Position numbers and translations under genes: made by a program. From NCBI GenBank assembly GCA_038521625.1, contig JBCBKP010000006.1:1-64000 (forward strand): 64,000 nucleotides of DNA. The letters are read 5' to 3'. The stretch's first letter is position 1, and every line of letters starts with the position of its first letter. This document shows, in pieces, positions 61,164 through 64,000 of the stretch. The notes below the pieces were generated by a model. The model did not search any database, was not told where the DNA came from, and saw only the letters and a program-made list of their open reading frames with translations. Source of the DNA: JBCBKP01 sp038521625 (lineage in GTDB: Bacteria > Planctomycetota > Phycisphaerae > Phycisphaerales > UBA1924).

Positions 61164-62207
61164 ATGCGGATCCGCGATCGCCACATCGCACGCGAGCTGC
61201 CCGTCTACGTCATCGCCGAGATCGGTGTGAACCACGACGGCGATCCCGACCGCGCCATCGAGCTCACCGAGGCCGCCGCCGACGCCGGGGCCAACGCCGT
61301 CAAGCTCCAGCACTTCGTGACCGACCGGCTGATGAGCCGGGCCGCCAAGCTCGCCGCCTACCAGCGCGCCGCGGGGGAGACCGACCCGATCGCGATGCTG
61401 CGGCGGCTCGAGCTGCCTCCCTACGACATGGCGCGCGTGGTCGCCCGGGCCCACGAGCTCGACATCGCGGCGATCGTCACCGTCTTCTCCGTCGAGCTGG
61501 TGGGCGTCGCGGCGTCGATGGGCTTCGACGCCTGGAAATCCGCCAGCCCGGACGTCGTCAACAAGCCGCTGCTCCGCGCGTACGCGCTGAGCGAGATGCC
61601 GATCATCGTCAGCACCGGCGCCGCCGAGCTCGACGAGGTCACGCGCGCCGCGGGATGGCTCGAGCCCGCGCGCGATCGCCTCGCCATGCTCCAGTGCGTG
61701 AGCAGCTACCCGGCGCCGGAGGACGCCCTCGGCGGCATCCCGGCGATCGAGCGGGCCACGGGACTCCCGGTCGGCTACTCGGATCACACCGAGTCGATCG
61801 ACACCGGCAGGCTCGCGGTCGAGGCGGGCGCGGTCCTGCTCGAACGCCACATCACCCACGACCGCGGCGCGCGGGGCCCCGACCACGCCGCCTCGCTCGA
61901 GCCGCGCGAGTTCGCCGAGTACACGCGTCGCGCCAAGGAGGCCGCGTTCGTTGGCTCGCCAGCGCCGCGCAAGACCGTGCTCGAGTGCGAGCGGGACGTC
62001 CGGACCGTCGCGCGACAGTCGATCGTCGCGACGCGCGATCTCCCCGAGGGACACCTGCTGACGCGCGACGACCTGACGATCAAGCGGCCCGGCACGGGTC
62101 TCGGGGCCTGGTGGCTCGACGAAGCCATCGGCGCGCGCACCAGCGAGGCGATCGACGCGGACACGCCGATCACCGAGCCCCACATCGCGATGAGGACCGA
62201 CGCATGA
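61164..62207 (+). CDS. neuB: N-acetylneuraminate/legionaminate synthase (NeuB/LegI-like)
   Basis: 347 residues. It condenses PEP with a hexosamine to a nonulosonic acid. The TIM barrel covers 1-270 (VYVIAEIGVNHDGDPDRAIELTEAAADAGANAVKLQ, MPIIVSTGAAELDEV, LLQCVSSYPAPEDALGGIPAI, LPVGYSDHTESI, VLLERHITHDRGARGPDHAASLEP). The C-terminal SAF antifreeze-like domain covers 280-347 (QSIVATRDLPEGHLLTRDDLTIKRPGTG). All substrate loops look intact. NeuB-type genes cannot be told apart as sialic, legionaminic or pseudaminic by eye; with an adjacent NeuC-type hydrolysing epimerase the sialic/legionaminic type is favoured. It overlaps the next gene by 4 nt. Confidence 0.93.
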   Translation: MRIRDRHIARELPVYVIAEIGVNHDGDPDRAIELTEAAADAGANAVKLQHFVTDRLMSRAAKLAAYQRAAGETDPIAMLRRLELPPYDMARVVARAHELDIAAIVTVFSVELVGVAASMGFDAWKSASPDVVNKPLLRAYALSEMPIIVSTGAAELDEVTRAAGWLEPARDRLAMLQCVSSYPAPEDALGGIPAIERATGLPVGYSDHTESIDTGRLAVEAGAVLLERHITHDRGARGPDHAASLEPREFAEYTRRAKEAAFVGSPAPRKTVLECERDVRTVARQSIVATRDLPEGHLLTRDDLTIKRPGTGLGAWWLDEAIGARTSEAIDADTPITEPHIAMRTDA

Positions 62208-63388
62208 TCGGCGACGACTGGGCCGAACCGATCCGGGAGAGCCGGGGCCGACCCGACGATGTCGGGATGCGGCGCGTCGCGGTCGTCACCGGCTCGCGCG
62301 CCGAGTTCGGGCTGCTCACGTCCGTCATGGACGCGATCGCCGCGCACCCAGGGCTCGAGCTGCTCGTCGTCGCCGCGGGCAGCCACCTCGTGCAGCCCGC
62401 GCTCACGTTCCGGGACGTCAAGAAGCGGTACGAGGTCGCCGACAGCGTCCCGATGCAGGTCGCCGGGCGGACGGGGCGGGACGCCGACGTCGAGGCGATC
62501 GGCAAGGGCGTCTCGAGATTCGGGCGCAGCTTCCAGCTGCTGCGCCCCGACTGGGTCGTCGTCCTCGGCGACCGCGTCGAGCCGCTCGCCGCCGCCGTCG
62601 CCGCGAACATCGGCGGGCGGGCGCTCGCGCATATCCACGGCGGCGACCGCGCCGAGGGCGTGGCCGACGAGTCGATGCGTCACGCCATCACCAAGCTCGC
62701 CCATCTGCATCTCGCCGCGACGCCGCTCTCCGCCGAGCGCGTCCGCCGCATGGGCGAGCCAGATCACCTCGTCCACGCGATCGGCTCGCCATCGCTCGAC
62801 GAGCTCGGCCGGCACGAGCCGGCCACAGACGACCGCTGGCGCGACCTGGGGAATCCCGAGGTCCTGCTGCTGCTGCACCCGGTCGGGCGCACCGACGAGC
62901 AGGAGGAGCACGCCGCCGCCGTCGTGCTCGAATCGGTCGCGGGCAGGCGCGTGCTTGCGCTCTACCCGAACCTCGACCCCGGGCGCGATGGGATCCTCCG
63001 CGCGATGCTCTCGGCCGGCGAGAACGTCACGCTTGTTGAGCACCTGCCGCGCCCGGCGTTCGTCGGGACGCTCAAGCGGCTCGCCGGGTCGGGGGGCGTG
63101 ATGCTCGGCAACAGCTCGTCCGGCCTGATCGAGGCCCCCGCGCTCGGATGCAAGGTGATCGATATCGGTCCGAGGCAGGACGGACGCGAACGCCCCAAGT
63201 CGGTGATCTCCTGCTCCGCCGCCGAAGCCGGGGCCCTCAGGTGGGCGTTCTCAGAGGTCGCGCGCCAGCTCGACCCCGAGCCCTCCACCATGTACGGCGA
63301 CGGCAACGCCGGAACCAGAGCCGCACGCCTGCTCGCCGAGGTGGATCCCTACGACCCGGCGCTGCTCCGCAAGCGGATCGCGTATTAA
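62204..63388 (+). CDS. neuC: UDP-N-acetylglucosamine 2-epimerase, hydrolysing (NeuC/LegG-like)
   Basis: 394 residues. It makes ManNAc (or its diNAc analogue) from the UDP-sugar for NeuB. The family start RRVAVVTGSRAEFGLL is at residue 23, then SFQLLRPDWVVVLGDRVEPLAAAVAA, LAHIHGGDRAEGVADESMRHAITKLAHLHLAAT, VHAIGSPSLDEL, VLALYPNLDPGRDGI and MLGNSSSGLIEAPALGCKVIDIGPRQDGRER. These give a clear hydrolysing epimerase. The ATG at 62204 overlaps the neuB stop (ATGA); an internal ATG at 62267 would begin closer to the family start. It is the last gene of the operon. Confidence 0.93.
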   Translation: MIGDDWAEPIRESRGRPDDVGMRRVAVVTGSRAEFGLLTSVMDAIAAHPGLELLVVAAGSHLVQPALTFRDVKKRYEVADSVPMQVAGRTGRDADVEAIGKGVSRFGRSFQLLRPDWVVVLGDRVEPLAAAVAANIGGRALAHIHGGDRAEGVADESMRHAITKLAHLHLAATPLSAERVRRMGEPDHLVHAIGSPSLDELGRHEPATDDRWRDLGNPEVLLLLHPVGRTDEQEEHAAAVVLESVAGRRVLALYPNLDPGRDGILRAMLSAGENVTLVEHLPRPAFVGTLKRLAGSGGVMLGNSSSGLIEAPALGCKVIDIGPRQDGRERPKSVISCSAAEAGALRWAFSEVARQLDPEPSTMYGDGNAGTRAARLLAEVDPYDPALLRKRIAY

Positions 63389-63512
63389 CGCGTGGACTCG
63401 GGAATCCACCCCTGTCGCCACAAGTTTCGCGAACCCCTCGCGCGGGGGTGAAGCCGAGGGCGGTGCTGCGCCGATGCTCAGGCGGGCTCTGAGGCACCGG
63501 GAGATCGATCAA

Positions 63513-64000
63513 ATGAGTTCGACGACGCAGCAGCGGGAGCAGGTGGTCGAGCGGGTGCTCGGCGGCATCAGCCACATCGCCACGCTCCCAGAGATCACGC
63601 TCAAGATCATCGACCTCGTCGAGGACCCCTCTTCGACCGCCCAAGATCTCCACGACGTCATCTCGAATGATCCGACGCTCTCGACGCGGATCCTCAAGGT
63701 CGTCAACAGCTCGTTCTACGGGCTGCCCGGGCAGATCGGCTCGATCAACCGCGCGATCGTCATGCTCGGCCTCAACGCCGTCAAGAACATCGCCATCGCT
63801 GCGAGCCTCGCCAAGCTCTTCCGCGGCGGCGAGCTGACCAGCGACTTCAGCGCCAAGGACCTCTGGGCGCACTCGAACGCCACCGCCGCCGTCGCCAAGG
63901 TCATCGCCGACGAGCTCAAACTCGGCCTCTCCGACGAGGCCTACCTCGCCGGTCTCATCCACGACATCGGCATCATGGTCGAGCTGCAGGCCGACCGTGA
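63513..64000 (+). CDS. HDOD domain protein, 5' part
   Basis: The gene runs off the window; 162 residues are visible. It is an HDOD domain from the start: VLGGISHIATLPEITLKIIDLVED, VISNDPTLSTRILKVVNSSFYGLPGQIGSINRAIVMLGLNAVKNIAIAASL, LWAHSNATAAVAKVI, AYLAGLIHDIGIMVELQ. GGGAG lies 9 nt before the ATG. Unlike the kinase at 6329 it has a typical HDOD start and may be a stand-alone HDOD protein or carry further domains beyond the window edge. It is separated by 124 nt from neuC. Confidence 0.9.
   Translation, partial: MSSTTQQREQVVERVLGGISHIATLPEITLKIIDLVEDPSSTAQDLHDVISNDPTLSTRILKVVNSSFYGLPGQIGSINRAIVMLGLNAVKNIAIAASLAKLFRGGELTSDFSAKDLWAHSNATAAVAKVIADELKLGLSDEAYLAGLIHDIGIMVELQADR

Overview
The window is a contiguous piece of a GC-rich bacterial chromosome, most likely a marine Phycisphaerales-type planctomycete. 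This is inferred from four features. Exported proteins carry a Cys-flanked, dockerin-like C-terminal domain (four copies). One protein ends in a PEP-CTERM-like tail. Membrane proteins end in a CPSCxYDISG...RCPECG zinc ribbon. A pilin-type N-methylation segment (GFTIIELLVV) is fused to another domain. LPS-type genes (LptF/G permease, WaaP-like kinase, WaaE-like transferase) indicate an outer membrane, and flgM plus a flagellin-glycosylation cluster indicate motility. No rRNA, tRNA, CRISPR array, insertion sequence or prophage was seen. Coding density is high and many neighbours overlap by 1-4 nt (ATGA, GTGA, TAGTG).

Layout. 1-3.1 kb: a short exported-protein operon ending in a MauE-pilin fusion. 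3.1-5.2 kb: ytoQ, a PEP-CTERM-like secreted protein and a DUF6265 protein. 5.2-9.3 kb (minus): a three-gene signalling operon (Xis-HTH/receiver, HDOD histidine kinase, receiver/GAF). 9.5-10.7 kb (minus): tsaB-arfB. 10.7-12.4 kb: a beta-barrel-like protein and an HU-family protein with a structured leader. 12.4-14.2 kb (minus): gatC-gatA. 14.3-17.7 kb: paired zinc-ribbon membrane proteins, a VTT-domain protein and an RNase Z-like hydrolase.

17.7-19.9 kb: dnaA with a good promoter, followed by a gene-free stretch with DnaA-box-like sites, a plausible oriC. 19.9-22.4 kb (minus): tatC-tadA-mutM. 22.6-25.9 kb: ECF sigma factor, putative anti-sigma factor and a PDZ/coiled-coil envelope protein, closed by a strong terminator. 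26.3-29.8 kb: MoxR ATPase, Rrf2 regulator and a lone nuoF. 30.1-35.4 kb: a dockerin-domain protein, TerB-like, DoxX, a coiled-coil protein, and ybeY-corC.

35.4-39.5 kb (minus): lptF/G-type permease, GT39 transferase and PAP2 phosphatase, which reads as a lipid A or envelope-lipid modification operon. 39.6-45.5 kb (minus): three exported serine proteases with dockerin-like tails, with cysS packed between two of them. 45.7-50.4 kb: a solitary beta-class DNA methyltransferase, a WaaP-like kinase, and a long frame joining a WaaE-like glycosyltransferase to a DEAD-box RNA helicase. 50.5-53.1 kb: three tandem beta-helix-like paralogs. 53.1-56.5 kb: an M42-type peptidase, flgM and two unassigned proteins. 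56.6-63.4 kb: a four-gene nonulosonic acid/flagellin glycosylation operon, whose first gene fuses a Maf glycosyltransferase to degenerate SpsF-like and radical-SAM-like domains. The window ends inside a second HDOD gene.

The best candidates for undescribed biology are the MauE-pilin/Cys-rich operon, the Maf triple fusion, the glycosyltransferase-helicase frame, the dockerin-protease set and the tandem beta-helix family. All functional calls come from reading motifs by eye; no database search was run.
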